Shown piece by piece: positions 26,128 through 35,070 of a stretch of DNA of 64,000 nt (positions are counted from its first letter, which is position 1; each line of letters begins with the position of its first letter). The notes under the pieces are model-generated. The model made no database searches. It was not told the DNA's origin and was given only the letters and a program-made list of their open reading frames with translations. The translations under genes were made by a program, and so were the position numbers. This DNA comes from Castellaniella sp036379515 (GTDB taxonomy: Bacteria; Pseudomonadota; Gammaproteobacteria; Burkholderiales; Burkholderiaceae_B). The stretch covers positions 1-64,000 of the forward strand of contig NZ_DASVGN010000008.1 in the NCBI RefSeq assembly GCF_036379515.1, in the 5' to 3' direction.

Positions 26128-27300
26128 TTAGGCGCTCCTCAGCAGACTCTTGTTGAGTTCGTTTAAATTGCGGCAACCCAACAAACCCAGCGTACGGTGC
26201 AGATCTGTCTGCAGCAGATCCAGCACGTGGTTCACGCCTGCCTCGCCACCAGCCCCCAGACCAAAAAGCGTGGCGCGCCCCAGGAGTACGGCATCTGCGC
26301 CCAAGATAATCGCCTTCAGAATATCAGTGCCACGCCGGAATCCGCTATCCAGCATGACAGTCATGTTCTCGCCCACGGCGGCACGCACTTCGGGCAGGAT
26401 CTCCAGGGGTGACACTGCATGATCCAATTGGCGCCCTCCGTGGTTGGAGAGCACCACGCCATCCACCCCCAACTCCGCCGCCTCGCTGGCCTCTTCGACT
26501 GACAGAATGCCCTTCAAAATGAGCTTGCCCTTCCACGTGTCGCGCAGCCACCGGATATCGTCCCAATTAAGCGACGGCATGTGCTGTTTTCCAATTTCGG
26601 CGGCAGCCCCTTGCGGCGAAATGCCGCCTGGCGGCAACAGGTCGCCCAGATTCTTGAAGGTGGGCACCCCATCGGGAACCAGCACATCCAGCATCCAGCG
26701 CGGCTTGCAGGCTACGTCCAGTTTGTTGCGCCAGTTAAGCACCAACGGCGCCGAATAGTTACGCGCGTCCCATTCGCGGTTGCCATAGATGGCACTATCG
26801 GTCGTCACAGCGATCGTGTCGTAGCCCGCAGCCGCGCAACGCGAGACCAGATCTTGCACGAACTTGCGGTCCCGAAAGAAATAAATCTGCATCCAGGCCC
26901 AGCCACCTGGCACACGCACAATGTCTTCCAGCGCCACGGTGGATACGGTGCTGAGCACGAATGGAATACCGTGCGCCGCCGCCGCGCGGGCGAGCTTCAA
27001 GTCGCCGTCCTTGGTCACCATCCCGTTAAAGCCCGTGGGCCCAATCACCACGGGCATGTCCAACTTGCGGCCAAAGAGTTTCGTACTGATGTCGCGCACG
27101 CTCACGTCTGTCAAGGTGCGCGGTGTGAAACGGTAGCGATCAAAGGCCGCCCGGTTGTGAGCCAGGCTCACCTCGTCATCTGCACCACCATAGATGTATT
27201 CGAACACGAAATTCGGCACCCGCCGACGTGCAACGTCGGCAAGCTCCGTGATGTTGCGCGCCTGGCGGTAGCTGCGCCAGGGGGATAGGCATCTCTTCAT
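26128..27300 (-). CDS. FMN-dependent 2-hydroxyacid dehydrogenase (LldD family)
   Basis: A 390-residue member of the glycolate oxidase/lactate dehydrogenase/mandelate dehydrogenase family, oxidising an L-2-hydroxyacid to a 2-oxoacid with FMN. Active-site residues are in place: Tyr140 in QIYFFRDR, Asp168, Lys263, His287 and Arg290 in SNHGGRQLD. The TDSAIYGNREWDARN segment differs from the LldD at 46.4 kb and resembles mandelate-type members, so the substrate is open. It is the last gene of the ABC-importer operon and overlaps the ATPase gene by ATGA, suggesting it acts on, or downstream of, the imported compound. Confidence 0.88.
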   Translation of the reverse strand: MKRCLSPWRSYRQARNITELADVARRRVPNFVFEYIYGGADDEVSLAHNRAAFDRYRFTPRTLTDVSVRDISTKLFGRKLDMPVVIGPTGFNGMVTKDGDLKLARAAAAHGIPFVLSTVSTVALEDIVRVPGGWAWMQIYFFRDRKFVQDLVSRCAAAGYDTIAVTTDSAIYGNREWDARNYSAPLVLNWRNKLDVACKPRWMLDVLVPDGVPTFKNLGDLLPPGGISPQGAAAEIGKQHMPSLNWDDIRWLRDTWKGKLILKGILSVEEASEAAELGVDGVVLSNHGGRQLDHAVSPLEILPEVRAAVGENMTVMLDSGFRRGTDILKAIILGADAVLLGRATLFGLGAGGEAGVNHVLDLLQTDLHRTLGLLGCRNLNELNKSLLRSA

Positions 27301-28388
27301 TGTCGGTCCAGCAAATTGACATCGCTTTCAGTGTCAAACAAATGCAGGTGGGCCGTATCGCCACGAAGCCTGAGCGTCTCACCAACGCGCACCACACTTT
27401 CGCGACTAATCTGCGCGACAACGACGGCGCCCTCCACGTTGACCCGGACATCGCTCACCGAGCCTAGAGGTTCAATAAGTTCGACCGTGCCAGTCAACAC
27501 ATCGGTATCGGCTTGCGCTGCAACAGACAGATCCTCAGGCCGAACACCAACCCAGACCTCACGGTCTCGATGGGACTGCACGGCGGCCAGTAGCCGATCA
27601 GGGAGGCCGATTCCACCAAAGGCCGCTTGCAGTCGCTTGCCGTCGGCATCCACACGCATCTTCAGGAAATTCATCGCCGGGTTGCCAATGAAACCCGCGA
27701 CGAAGCGATTGGCCGGACGATCATATAGCCCCAGCGGTGTACTGATCTGCTGGATCCAACCCTCGCGCATCACCACGATGCGCTGACCCATAGTCATGGC
27801 CTCGACCTGATCGTGTGTGACATAGAAGGCAGTCACGCCCAGGCGCTGGTGCAATTTCAGGATCTCCGCCCGCATGCCAGCGCGCAACTGGGCGTCCAGG
27901 TTGGACAGTGGCTCGTCCATCAAAAATACCTGTGGCTCGCGCACAATGGCCCGCCCCAGGGCCACCCGCTGGCGCTGGCCACCGGACAGCTCACGTGGCT
28001 TGCGCTCCAGCAAAGGCTCGATGTCCAGAATGCTGGCGGCATCACGGACACGCCGAAGAATCTCGGACTTGGGCGTTCCGCGCATCTTCAGGCCAAATGC
28101 CATATTGCTGAAAACGTCCATATGCGGGTAGAGCGCATAGCTCTGGAACACCATGGCGATATCTCGGTCCTTGGAGGGTACGTTCTGGACTTCGCGTCCG
28201 TCGATCAGAATGCGGCCACCCGAAACATCTTCCAGCCCGGCCAACATCCGCAGCGTGGTGGACTTTCCGCAACCTGACGGCCCCACTAGTACGACAAACT
28301 CTCCGTCCTGGGTTTCGAGATCAAACTCATGCACGGCAATCGTCTTGCCATAGCTTTTCGTCACATGCTCCACACTGACTATCGCCAC
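27297..28388 (-). CDS. CUT1-type ABC transporter ATPase (MalK/UgpC family)
   Basis: The energising subunit of the importer, 363 residues from a GTG start. GAGGAG lies five bases before that GTG, while the longer frame to 28436 has no such site. Walker A GPSGCGKST is at 36-44, the signature LSGGQRQRV and Walker B FLMDEPLSNLD follow, and the C-terminal TOBE/OB region starts near 235. Family members such as MalK and UgpC serve sugars, glycerol phosphate or polyols. The stop overlaps the following 2-hydroxyacid dehydrogenase start. Confidence 0.93.
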   Translation of the reverse strand: MAIVSVEHVTKSYGKTIAVHEFDLETQDGEFVVLVGPSGCGKSTTLRMLAGLEDVSGGRILIDGREVQNVPSKDRDIAMVFQSYALYPHMDVFSNMAFGLKMRGTPKSEILRRVRDAASILDIEPLLERKPRELSGGQRQRVALGRAIVREPQVFLMDEPLSNLDAQLRAGMRAEILKLHQRLGVTAFYVTHDQVEAMTMGQRIVVMREGWIQQISTPLGLYDRPANRFVAGFIGNPAMNFLKMRVDADGKRLQAAFGGIGLPDRLLAAVQSHRDREVWVGVRPEDLSVAAQADTDVLTGTVELIEPLGSVSDVRVNVEGAVVVAQISRESVVRVGETLRLRGDTAHLHLFDTESDVNLLDRQ

Positions 28389-28460
28389 GGGCGGCTCCTC
28401 ATTGATCGGTTCTGTCCGGTGTGTGCCCGACGGCACCCTGCTTGTAGGCCCCGTGCGGGG

Positions 28461-29303
28461 TCATCCCTTGATACCACCCACGGTGAGACCCTCGGCCATG
28501 TACTTGCGAAACAAGTAATAGATCACGATGGGCGGCAACGAATACACCACCGCTGCGGCCATGAGCAGATCCCAGGGCGCCTGGTCGCTGTTCAGGAAGA
28601 AGCCCAGTGCCACGGGCACGGTAACGGTGGTTTCCGACGACAGCAACAGGAATGCGAACAGGTATTCGTTCCAGGCGAGCAGCAGCGCGTAAGTGCCCAC
28701 GGCCACCAGGGCTGGCGCCATGAGCGGAAGATACACATTCAGGAAAATCTGACCCAGGCTGGCCCCATCAATCTTGGCGGCCTCGTCGAGCTCGCGTGGG
28801 ATGCTGTCGGAATACTGCAGAAAAACGAAGATCGCGTAGGGCGTCGCAAACGTCACCTCGACCAGGATGACTGCCCAAGGCGTGTCCGCCAGCCCGTAGC
28901 CGTGCATCACGCGGTAGAACGGGATTGCCAGGAAAGACATAGGGATCACGTAGGTGAACAGTGCGGCGCTAGACAGAAACCCGCTGCCGCGCACGCGAAT
29001 ACGCCCGATCGCGAAGCTGGCCATGGTCCCGATGGCAAGCACCGCCGCCGCTGTGACGACACCAATGAACAAGCTGTTCCACATCTGCCGCCAGAAGTGC
29101 TCAAGATAAAAATGATCCTCCGTGAAGACCTTGACGAAACCTTCCAGTGTCGGGTGGTGCGGCCACAGATCGGATGAGAACACCGCACTGCCAGGTGTGA
29201 GCGCGACCGCTACCATGGTGTAGATCGGCATCAACGTCCACACGAATATGATGACGCCAATGAGCCACAGGACAACATTCCGCTTGCGAGAATGAACGTT
29301 CAT
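28461..29303 (-). CDS. CUT1-type ABC transporter permease (MalG family)
   Basis: A 280-residue membrane subunit with six predicted spans; the first is VVLWLIGVIIFVWTLMPIY near residues 9-27. The EAA loop that contacts the ATPase reads ELDEAAKIDGASLGQIF, exactly the MalG-type pattern, and the protein ends in the family-typical KYMAEGLTVGGIKG. It overlaps the other permease gene by four bases (29300-29303). It forms the channel with its partner. The ATPase gene follows after 72 bases. Confidence 0.93.
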   Translation of the reverse strand: MNVHSRKRNVVLWLIGVIIFVWTLMPIYTMVAVALTPGSAVFSSDLWPHHPTLEGFVKVFTEDHFYLEHFWRQMWNSLFIGVVTAAAVLAIGTMASFAIGRIRVRGSGFLSSAALFTYVIPMSFLAIPFYRVMHGYGLADTPWAVILVEVTFATPYAIFVFLQYSDSIPRELDEAAKIDGASLGQIFLNVYLPLMAPALVAVGTYALLLAWNEYLFAFLLLSSETTVTVPVALGFFLNSDQAPWDLLMAAAVVYSLPPIVIYYLFRKYMAEGLTVGGIKG

Positions 29304-30205
29304 GCTGCCGCCCGGTCACGTCGAAACTGCCGCATGAGCAGCAACATGATAGGAATCACCAGCGGCAGCGCCGTGATCACCACAGCCACCCCCAGAGACG
29401 GGTCGCCGATCTCGAAGGCATCCCGTATGCCCAGTGTGGCCAGCACATGCGTAGAGAGCACCGGGCCGCCGCCACTGATGAAGTGCACCGTGTTGTAGTC
29501 CCCCAGCGTCCAGAGCATTGACAACAAGGTGCAGGTCACATACAGCTTGCGCATCATGGGGATGGTAATGTGGAAGAACGCCTTCACGCCGGTGGCGCCA
29601 TCCACGGCCGCCGCCTCGTAGAGGTCACGCGGGATCGCCATGCGGCCCGCCAAGAGGATCAGCGTCCAGAACGGCAGCCACTTCCATACATAGGCCACCA
29701 CTACTGACCCCATGGCCAGATCGGGCCGCGCGAGCCACGGCGGGCCCATGATGCCGAAAACGTTCCAGAGGAAGTTGTTGATGAACCCCCACTGCGCGTC
29801 CAGCATCCAGTGAATCGAAATGAACTCGGGAATCGTCGGCACAGCCCACGGCAAGATGAATACCAGGAACAATGCACGAATCCAGCGTCGTCCGGTCAGG
29901 AAGAATTCGGCCAGCAGCAGCGCCAGGATCATCTTCAGGTTGACCCCGACGATGAGCAGCAACAAGGTATTGAGCACGGTACGGAAATAGATCGGGTCGC
30001 TAAAGAGTGTTTCGTAGCTCGCCAGATCACTTCCCATCCACAGGCCATAGCAGACCGGGTAAATGACAAAAAGCAGAAATACGACCACATAGGGGGCCGA
30101 GAAAATCGCACTCCAGAAGATCTCGTGCGAGCCGCCGCGACCCGGCATTCCAGCCAATGCAGGCCTGGATATACCGGGTCTCACCTGCGGGACCCTATTA
30201 CTCAT
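29300..30205 (-). CDS. CUT1-type ABC transporter permease (MalF family)
   Basis: A 301-residue membrane subunit. A polar leader to about residue 28 precedes the first span (FSAPYVVVFLLFVIYPVCYG). The coupling loop is LYEAAAVDGATGVKAFFHIT, and the C-terminal spans include LGVAVVITALPLVIPIMLLL. Its start lies eight bases inside the binding-protein gene, so translation of the receptor and this permease is tightly linked. Confidence 0.93.
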   Translation of the reverse strand: MSNRVPQVRPGISRPALAGMPGRGGSHEIFWSAIFSAPYVVVFLLFVIYPVCYGLWMGSDLASYETLFSDPIYFRTVLNTLLLLIVGVNLKMILALLLAEFFLTGRRWIRALFLVFILPWAVPTIPEFISIHWMLDAQWGFINNFLWNVFGIMGPPWLARPDLAMGSVVVAYVWKWLPFWTLILLAGRMAIPRDLYEAAAVDGATGVKAFFHITIPMMRKLYVTCTLLSMLWTLGDYNTVHFISGGGPVLSTHVLATLGIRDAFEIGDPSLGVAVVITALPLVIPIMLLLMRQFRRDRAAA

Positions 30206-31562
30206 GAATCTGATATTTGGAGAAGATCTGCTTGATCTGAGTAATGGCCTGGTCTACCGCTGCCTCCGGTTTCATGCCATTGACCAGAACCTGACCGACC
30301 GCACGCCCCCATACCTGCTGCGAATTGACGAAGGCATAGGCGGGGTTAAGTGCCTGCGGCCAGGGTTCCGTGGGTTCCAGGACCTCTTGCTTCACAGCCA
30401 CCGGCACGTGCGGGTTGTCCGGGTTGGTCCAGAATGGATCAGCCTTGATGATACTGGGCATCACGGGCAGCCAGCGACCCTGCGACGCATGCAGATAGGT
30501 GCCAAGTTCCTTGGGTTGGATCAGAAAGCTGAGGAAGCTCTTGGCCAGTTTTGTATGCTTGGCGCCAACCGGGACGATAGCAGACTTGACGGCCACCAGA
30601 CTGGGCGTGGGTTTACCATCCAGCCCGGTAGGGGGCTGCATGGTCACAATGTCATGGTAGATCTTCGGATCACCCTGCTTGCCTGCCGGAATCGACAGGC
30701 TGGCGTTGAACGTCATGACGATCTGGTGCGAATAGAAGGCGGAATTATTGTCTGAATCCCCCCAGTTGACAGCCCCCGGAGGAACATAGCCCTTTTTGTA
30801 GACATCCGCCAGAAAAGTAATCAGTTGGATCGCACTTTCGCGGACCTTGGGATCATCGACCGTGAGCTTGCCCTGTTCGTTCACCATGTGCGCCCCGTAG
30901 GACAGCATGAACTGGTTAAACAGATAGTAGTTGTCGGTACCCGTCGAAGAAACGGTCAGACCCAGGGAATAGACGCGCTCGCCCTTGGCGCGCAGCGTGT
31001 CCTGAACCTGTTCCCAGAACTTCCAGTATCCATCCCACTGCTGCGGAATGTCCTTTTCGGTCTTTCCGGCCTTCGCCAGCATGGACTTCCAGTAGAAGAC
31101 GTGCATGGCCTGCTGCTTGATCGGCACGGCATAGTAGCTACGCTTCTTGTCCTTGTTGTTGTATAGGTGCGCCGTGAGCAGAGCCGTCTTGGTATAGAGA
31201 TTCTTGGCGGGGCCGACAACATCTGACAGATCAGTCAGGCGCCCATCCCAAGCCAGTTGCGGGGTCTGCGCAAAATCACCGACATCTTCGTAGGCCACGT
31301 CTGGCACGCTGCCCGCGTTCACCGCAGCGGTCAGCTTGGTCGGCAGATCTTCGGTGCTGTAGAAAGTGAGCTGAACCTTGTTGCCGGTCTTTTGCTCCCA
31401 CTGGTGGACGATGTCCTTGATGGCGGCGTCTTCTTCAGGGTAGTAGCCCTTGTTCCACCAGACAGTAAGAGTCTCTGCCTGGGCCACCACCGGTACCAAA
31501 ATGGACGCACACAGAGCGGGCAACAGCAACTTGCGCAGTGCAAACCCAACGGATGTCTTCAT
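30198..31562 (-). CDS. Extracellular solute-binding protein of a CUT1-type importer
   Basis: A 454-residue periplasmic receptor with a signal peptide (basic start, hydrophobic LLLPALCASILVPVV, cleavage near VAQA, residue about 28). The mature start TLTVWWNKGYYPEEDAAIKD is typical of family-1 sugar or polyol binding proteins. The ATG at 31562 is chosen over 31595 because the signal peptide begins there and GGAGAC precedes it. It leads the operon receptor-permease-permease-ATPase-dehydrogenase. The ligand is unknown: family logic says carbohydrate or polyol, while genome context says hydroxyproline or a related hydroxyacid. Confidence 0.9.
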   Translation of the reverse strand: MKTSVGFALRKLLLPALCASILVPVVAQAETLTVWWNKGYYPEEDAAIKDIVHQWEQKTGNKVQLTFYSTEDLPTKLTAAVNAGSVPDVAYEDVGDFAQTPQLAWDGRLTDLSDVVGPAKNLYTKTALLTAHLYNNKDKKRSYYAVPIKQQAMHVFYWKSMLAKAGKTEKDIPQQWDGYWKFWEQVQDTLRAKGERVYSLGLTVSSTGTDNYYLFNQFMLSYGAHMVNEQGKLTVDDPKVRESAIQLITFLADVYKKGYVPPGAVNWGDSDNNSAFYSHQIVMTFNASLSIPAGKQGDPKIYHDIVTMQPPTGLDGKPTPSLVAVKSAIVPVGAKHTKLAKSFLSFLIQPKELGTYLHASQGRWLPVMPSIIKADPFWTNPDNPHVPVAVKQEVLEPTEPWPQALNPAYAFVNSQQVWGRAVGQVLVNGMKPEAAVDQAITQIKQIFSKYQIHE

Positions 31563-31746
31563 GAAGTCTCCTTGGTTGTTTCGCGGACTCGACATTTGCT
31601 GCTGGCTTTGTGCGGCCAGTAAAGCCCGCTACCTTTTTAGCACCCTCATTATGATACGGGTCGCGTCACTGCGCGATCCGGGATTTACCGACCCTGCGGC
31701 AACGCCCTGCAGACCAATTAAGCCCGAAGGTGGGCTTGCCCTGCTT

Positions 31747-33231
31747 TCAGGTATTCACGTACCAGATTGTCTTGGTTTGCTGGTACTGATCCAGCGCTTC
31801 AAGGCCGTTATCGCGCCCGCCAAAGCCAGACTGCTTGTAGCCACCAAACGGTGTGGTGATGTCGCCCTCCGAAAACCCGTTGACCGACACGGTTCCCGCC
31901 TGAATCGCTCGCGCCACGCGCTGCGCGCGGCGTACGTCCAGCGTGTACACCGAAGCCGCCAGCCCATAGTGGCTGTCGTTCGCAAGTTCAACGGCCTCTT
32001 CTTCGGTCTCGAAAGGCGTCACGGCCAGGATGGGGCCGAAGACTTCCTCCTGAAACAGGCGCGATCCGGCCGTCACCTGATCAAAAATGGTGGGCTCTAC
32101 ATACCAGCCACTGCCCAGTTCGGAATGGACCTGTCCCCCATGCACCAAACGGGCACCTTCTGCCACGGCCCCCTGGAGAAACCCCTGCACCTTATCGAAA
32201 TGGGCGCGTTCGACCATGGGACCGATCTGCACGGACTCGTCCGTGGGCAAGCCCACCTTCCATTTCGCCAGGCGATCCCGCAGACGGGCAATCAACGCAT
32301 CTTTGATACCGGACTGCACGATGAGCCGCGAACCGCAGCTGCAGTTCTCACCCATGTTCCAGAAGGCAGCGGCCAGCACGTGATCGACGGCACCGTCCAG
32401 ATCGGCATCGTCAAAGATCACCTGCGGGCTTTTGCCGCCGCATTCCAGCACGATCTCTTTCAAGTTGCTCTCGGCGGAATACTTGAGGAAGTAACGGCCG
32501 ACTTCGGTGGACCCGGTGAAAGACACCACGTCCACGTCCATGTGCCGTCCCAACGCCTCGCCCACTTCTTCACCCAACCCCGTGACCAGTGTCAAGGCTC
32601 CCAAGGGCACGCCCGCTTCGTACGCAAGCTGCGTCATGCGATAGGCGCTGAGCGAGGTGAGTTCAGCGGGTTTGACGATGACCGAATTGCCGGCCGCCAA
32701 AGCCGGTGCTACCTTCCAGGCGTACATCTGCGCTGGAAAATTCCAGGGCAAGACCGTGCCGACGACCCCAATGGGCTCCTTCACGATCAGACCCATGGCA
32801 CCCGGGCCCGTCGGTGCCACACGGCCAAAACATTTGTCGACCGCCTCGGCGTACCAGCGAAACGTGTCGACCGTGGCCGGCAGATCCGTGTTGAGGCATT
32901 CGGAAATCGGCTTGCCCGCATCGACGCAATCCAGCGCGGCCAGCTCTTCCAGATGGGCCTCCATCAGATCCGCCCAGGCGAGCATCACGCGCTTGCGCTC
33001 GGCGGGTGCCAGTGCAGACCATTCGCCGGACTTGAAGGTGGCACGCGCCACCTTCACCGCCAAGTCCACATCCGCGGCGATCCCGCTCTCGATCGCACCA
33101 ATCACGCTGTTGTCGATCGGGGTCGTATTGTTGATCTCGGTCCCCGGAGTGTCATGGCCGGGAATCAGATGGCCTGCCCACAAACGACCTGCGCGGGCCT
33201 GTGCAAACACCTGTTCTTTGGTCTGCGGCAT
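31747..33231 (-). CDS. NAD(P)-dependent aldehyde dehydrogenase, probable 2-oxoglutarate semialdehyde dehydrogenase
   Basis: A 494-residue aldehyde dehydrogenase with complete catalytic residues: Asn164 in PWNFP, Glu263 in LECGGKSP and nucleophile Cys297 in GENCSCGS. The sequence around Cys297 differs from the more usual GQxCxAG. Overall it resembles PuuC-type enzymes, which act on gamma-aminobutyraldehyde derivatives. Position nine bases behind the DapA-family deaminase and in the same cluster as the hydroxyproline epimerase points to 2-oxoglutarate semialdehyde as substrate, giving 2-oxoglutarate. That substrate is inferred from context, not seen in the sequence. Confidence 0.85.
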   Translation of the reverse strand: MPQTKEQVFAQARAGRLWAGHLIPGHDTPGTEINNTTPIDNSVIGAIESGIAADVDLAVKVARATFKSGEWSALAPAERKRVMLAWADLMEAHLEELAALDCVDAGKPISECLNTDLPATVDTFRWYAEAVDKCFGRVAPTGPGAMGLIVKEPIGVVGTVLPWNFPAQMYAWKVAPALAAGNSVIVKPAELTSLSAYRMTQLAYEAGVPLGALTLVTGLGEEVGEALGRHMDVDVVSFTGSTEVGRYFLKYSAESNLKEIVLECGGKSPQVIFDDADLDGAVDHVLAAAFWNMGENCSCGSRLIVQSGIKDALIARLRDRLAKWKVGLPTDESVQIGPMVERAHFDKVQGFLQGAVAEGARLVHGGQVHSELGSGWYVEPTIFDQVTAGSRLFQEEVFGPILAVTPFETEEEAVELANDSHYGLAASVYTLDVRRAQRVARAIQAGTVSVNGFSEGDITTPFGGYKQSGFGGRDNGLEALDQYQQTKTIWYVNT

Positions 33232-33240
33232 GATGCCTCC

Positions 33241-34116
33241 CTAGTTCCGATAGGCGTTCAGTTGTGCGAGGAACGTCTGTTCGTCCTCGGCAGACAGTGG
33301 CGCCAGCGGCACGCGCACCGTTCCCGCATCCACCCCATGGCGGCGGCAACCCAACTTGGCTTTCTGGTTGTAGTCACCCGATTCCATGGCCTGAATGACC
33401 GGGTACATGCCGTTCATCAGACGCCGGACTTCATCCCAGTGGCCTTCAGCAGCAGCCTTCACCATCGCCACCTGTTCAGCCGGGAAGACATTGGCGCCCC
33501 CGCTGATCCAGCTGCGCACGCCCCAGAAGAGAAAATCGGCGGCGGTGTCGTCTGCGCCGCAGATCACCTGAAAATCTGGAATCCTGGCCTGAACGAGCGA
33601 CAGCGCCCGGTTGAAGTTGCCGCTGCTTTCTTTGATCGCCACGATATTCGGGATCTTGGCGAGCTCGAGCACGGTTTCTTCCGCAATCTGCACGCCCACG
33701 CGCTGCGGAAAGTCGTACATGACGATAGGCAGGGCCGTGGATGCGGCCAGGGTCCGAAAGTGCAGCAGGATACCCTCCTGACTGGCCAAGCTATAAGGCG
33801 GCGTCGTACACATCAAGCCATCGTAGCCCAGCGCCTTTGCCTGCTCGGCATAGCGAATCGACTGCGTGGTAGCCAGGGCATTGATGCCGGCCACCGTCGT
33901 CACGCGCCCTGCCACGGTCTGCACGATCGTGCGCAACACCTGCTCGCGCTCGGATTCATCCAGCGCGTAGTATTCGCCGGTGGTGCCACAGGCCACGATC
34001 CCGGCGACACCGGACTGGACAAAATGTTCGACCAATTGGCGCAGGGCCGCCAGATTGACGCTGCCATCTGCTGCAAACGGCGTCACGATGGGAACCAGGA
34101 TTCCGTCGATGTTCAT
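33241..34116 (-). CDS. DapA-family lyase, probable pyrroline-4-hydroxy-2-carboxylate deaminase
   Basis: A 291-residue class-I aldolase-fold protein. It has CGTTGE at 43-48, the catalytic Tyr134 in MYDFPQR and the Schiff-base Lys162 in VAIKESSGN. The segment after Tyr134 (DFPQRVG) departs from true dihydrodipicolinate synthase (NVPGRTG), arguing against lysine synthesis. In hydroxyproline catabolism a member of this family converts pyrroline-4-hydroxy-2-carboxylate to 2-oxoglutarate semialdehyde and ammonia, and the neighbours supply the other steps. GCAGGAG precedes the ATG. An unrelated 2-oxo-3-deoxy-sugar-acid dehydratase is the main alternative. Confidence 0.84.
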   Translation of the reverse strand: MNIDGILVPIVTPFAADGSVNLAALRQLVEHFVQSGVAGIVACGTTGEYYALDESEREQVLRTIVQTVAGRVTTVAGINALATTQSIRYAEQAKALGYDGLMCTTPPYSLASQEGILLHFRTLAASTALPIVMYDFPQRVGVQIAEETVLELAKIPNIVAIKESSGNFNRALSLVQARIPDFQVICGADDTAADFLFWGVRSWISGGANVFPAEQVAMVKAAAEGHWDEVRRLMNGMYPVIQAMESGDYNQKAKLGCRRHGVDAGTVRVPLAPLSAEDEQTFLAQLNAYRN

Positions 34117-34163
34117 GAGATCTCCTGCCTTGTCGAGGCGAAAGCCCCAGTCTAATATTCAAT

Positions 34164-34183
34164 AAATATATTTGCAACATATC
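34164..34183. promoter_or_regulatory. AT-rich candidate operator upstream of the deaminase operon
   Basis: AAATATATTTGCAACATATC on the plus strand contains the perfect 10-base palindrome AAATATATTT (34164-34173). It lies 48 bases before the deaminase start. Read on the minus strand it shares ATAT, TTGCA and ATATTT elements with the patch at 23188-23208. A weak -35 TTGCAA on the minus strand overlaps it. Binding by the GntR regulator is a guess. Confidence 0.3.
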
Positions 34184-34315
34184 AACAGAGCAAGCTTCAA
34201 GGGCGGACGCCAGAACGGCCCCGAATTCCCCCTGGAGGAGGTCACAGAGTCCAGACAGCCAGCGCTGTTTTCTGCCACACTGACAGCTACATTGTTTGCG
34301 GCAAGGAGCCCCCTC

Positions 34316-34972
34316 ATGGACACTCAATTTTGGCTGGATCGCTGGGAGCATGGCCAGACCGGCTTTCACCAGACGCGCGTCATGCCGCTGCTGCAAAAAC
34401 ACTGGGCGGGGCTGCGTATTCCGGCGGGATCACAGGTCCTGGTGCCTCTGGCCGGCAAGTCGCTGGACGTGGCCTGGATCGCCAGCCAGGGGTACAAGGT
34501 CCTGGCGGTAGAACTCTCGCCCATCGCCATCGCGCAGTTCTTCGATGAACACAAACTGCAGCTGACTCGCCAGCAGACGCCGGAAGGCACGCTGTACGAA
34601 GCCGGTGCCATCCAGTACCTGTGCGGCGACGTGATGACACTCAAAGCCGAGACCCTGGCCTCCATTCAGGGGTGCTACGACCGGGCCGCACTCATCGCAC
34701 TGACGCCGGAGCTGCGCGGGCGCTATGTGGAACGCGTCTATCACCGCTTGCCTCAAGGCTGTCGAACCCTGCTGCTGACCATCGACTATGCGCAAGACCA
34801 GATGCAGGGTCCGCCGTTCTCCGTACCCGATGAAGAAGTTCAGCGGCACTTTCGGGATCGCTGCCTGGTCGAATGCCTGGAAACCCGCGACATCCTGGAC
34901 AAAGAACCCAAGTTTGCGGCGCGAGGCCTGACTCGGCTCAGTACCCAGGTCTACCGGCTCACGGTGCGCTGA
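34316..34972 (+). CDS. tpm: Thiopurine S-methyltransferase family protein
   Basis: A 218-residue SAM-dependent methyltransferase of the bacterial Tpm group, which methylates thiopurines and, in bacteria, selenium and tellurium oxyanions. The diagnostic N-terminus FWLDRWEHGQTGFHQ is at 5-19, followed by VLVPLAGKSLDVAWIASQG and VAVELSPIAIAQFF, the SAM-binding region. GGCAAGGAG precedes the ATG at 34316; a frame from 34172 is rejected as it adds non-matching residues. It appears monocistronic and divergent from the hydroxyproline deaminase operon. Confidence 0.93.
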   Translation: MDTQFWLDRWEHGQTGFHQTRVMPLLQKHWAGLRIPAGSQVLVPLAGKSLDVAWIASQGYKVLAVELSPIAIAQFFDEHKLQLTRQQTPEGTLYEAGAIQYLCGDVMTLKAETLASIQGCYDRAALIALTPELRGRYVERVYHRLPQGCRTLLLTIDYAQDQMQGPPFSVPDEEVQRHFRDRCLVECLETRDILDKEPKFAARGLTRLSTQVYRLTVR

Positions 34973-35070
34973 TGGACGGGCGCCCGGCTTGTCAGCGCGG
35001 GATGCGAAGTGAATAATGGACCTCAAAAAGCCAATTCAGGCCGCGAGGATTTTCATGACAAGGAGCTTCT

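Noticed and set aside
26128..27300. Annotation as a second L-lactate dehydrogenase
   Set aside because: The substrate-side segment differs from the clear LldD at 46397-47533 and the gene belongs to a different operon, so only the family is claimed.
33241..34116. Annotation as dihydrodipicolinate synthase (dapA)
   Set aside because: The NVPGRTG motif of lysine-pathway DapA is replaced by DFPQRVG, and the neighbours are hydroxyproline genes, not lysine genes.
31450..34155. A 901-codon open frame on the plus strand
   Set aside because: It runs antisense through the aldehyde dehydrogenase and deaminase genes, whose catalytic residues are intact. Composition is that of a reverse-frame shadow.
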